This document shows, one piece after another, positions 63,979 through 64,000 of a DNA stretch of 64,000 nt; position 1 is the first letter of the stretch; each line of letters begins with the position of its first letter. Source of the DNA: Micrococcales bacterium (lineage in GTDB: Bacteria > Actinomycetota > Actinomycetes > Actinomycetales > Microbacteriaceae). The position numbers and the translations under genes are program-made. The notes beneath the pieces are model-generated. The model made no database searches, was not told the DNA's origin, and worked only from the letters and a program-made list of their open reading frames with translations. The stretch lies in assembly GCA_947452235.1 (NCBI GenBank), contig CANGBK010000002.1:25679-89678 (forward strand), given 5' to 3'.

Positions 63979-64000
63979 CACTATTGAGTTATGTGAATCG

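Noticed and set aside
1-64000. CRISPR arrays, transposons, tRNA genes, riboswitches, defence or toxin-antitoxin systems
   Set aside because: No direct repeat arrays, transposase genes, tRNA-like cloverleafs or recognisable riboswitch aptamers seen; gaps are too short for most of these.

Overview
The window is a compact stretch of an actinobacterial chromosome, most likely a small-genome member of Microbacteriaceae (Luna-type freshwater plankton such as Rhodoluna/Aquiluna relatives). Pointers are the division and cell wall (dcw) cluster in actinobacterial order (mraZ-rsmH-ftsL-ftsI-murE-murF-mraY-murD-ftsW-murG-murC-ftsQ-ftsZ-yggS-sepF-yggT-divIVA), the PknL/Rv2175c/class II DAHP synthase block, the GarA/FtsR/MerR block, and the gene run corresponding to M. 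tuberculosis Rv1691-Rv1713. By eye the base composition is moderate to low for an actinobacterium. Genes are packed almost without gaps. No interval over 300 bases lacks a gene; the largest gap (about 230 bases, upstream of mraZ) holds a promoter, repeats and a terminator. I see no tRNA, IS element, prophage, CRISPR array or restriction system. The only RNA gene is a 5S rRNA at the right edge.

Layout: 1-4500, an M20 peptidase, a DUF3043 membrane protein, and an accessory pair (PLP decarboxylase plus aldo/keto reductase). 4501-6627, pyrD, nrdR and a flavin reductase. 6553-29395, one long leftward run from mraZ through the murein and division genes to divIVA, lspA, an rluD-type gene and dnaE. 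29629-37326, DUF3040, polyprenyl synthase, Rv2175c homologue, LysM protein, PASTA kinase, then a leftward aroG-plsC-glucokinase operon. 37466-47986, acyl-CoA ligase, deformylase, MinD-like ATPase, pyruvate carboxylase, ParA-like ATPase, two MerR regulators, GarA and a phosphatidyltransferase. 47996-63785, a leftward housekeeping series (TPR protein, small ORF, HAD phosphatase, small ORF, tlyA, nadK, recN, pyrG, Nudix, xerD, parA, scpA, scpB, rluB, aroH, tyrA, cmk, der). 63862-63978, 5S rRNA.

How it works together: most genes serve murein precursor synthesis, septation and polar growth. They sit beside DNA replication (dnaE), chromosome organisation (parA, scpAB, xerD), translation and rRNA modification, and central metabolism (pyruvate carboxylase, GarA). 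Many neighbours in the same direction overlap by 1-4 bases (ATGA, TAATG, TGATG), so translation is probably coupled.

I did not find a clear new defence, mobile or biosynthetic system. The points most worth checking are small-scale: an operator-like array at the mraZ promoter (three GTGG elements exactly 20 bp apart plus a perfect 17-bp palindrome), interlocked stop codons at convergent gene ends, a 75-bp antisense coding overlap between dnaE and a flavin reductase, a GarA that lacks one of the two regulatory threonines, a LysM protein without signal peptide beside the PASTA kinase, a leader hairpin before ftsZ, and a possible leaderless upstream ORF before a MinD-like gene.
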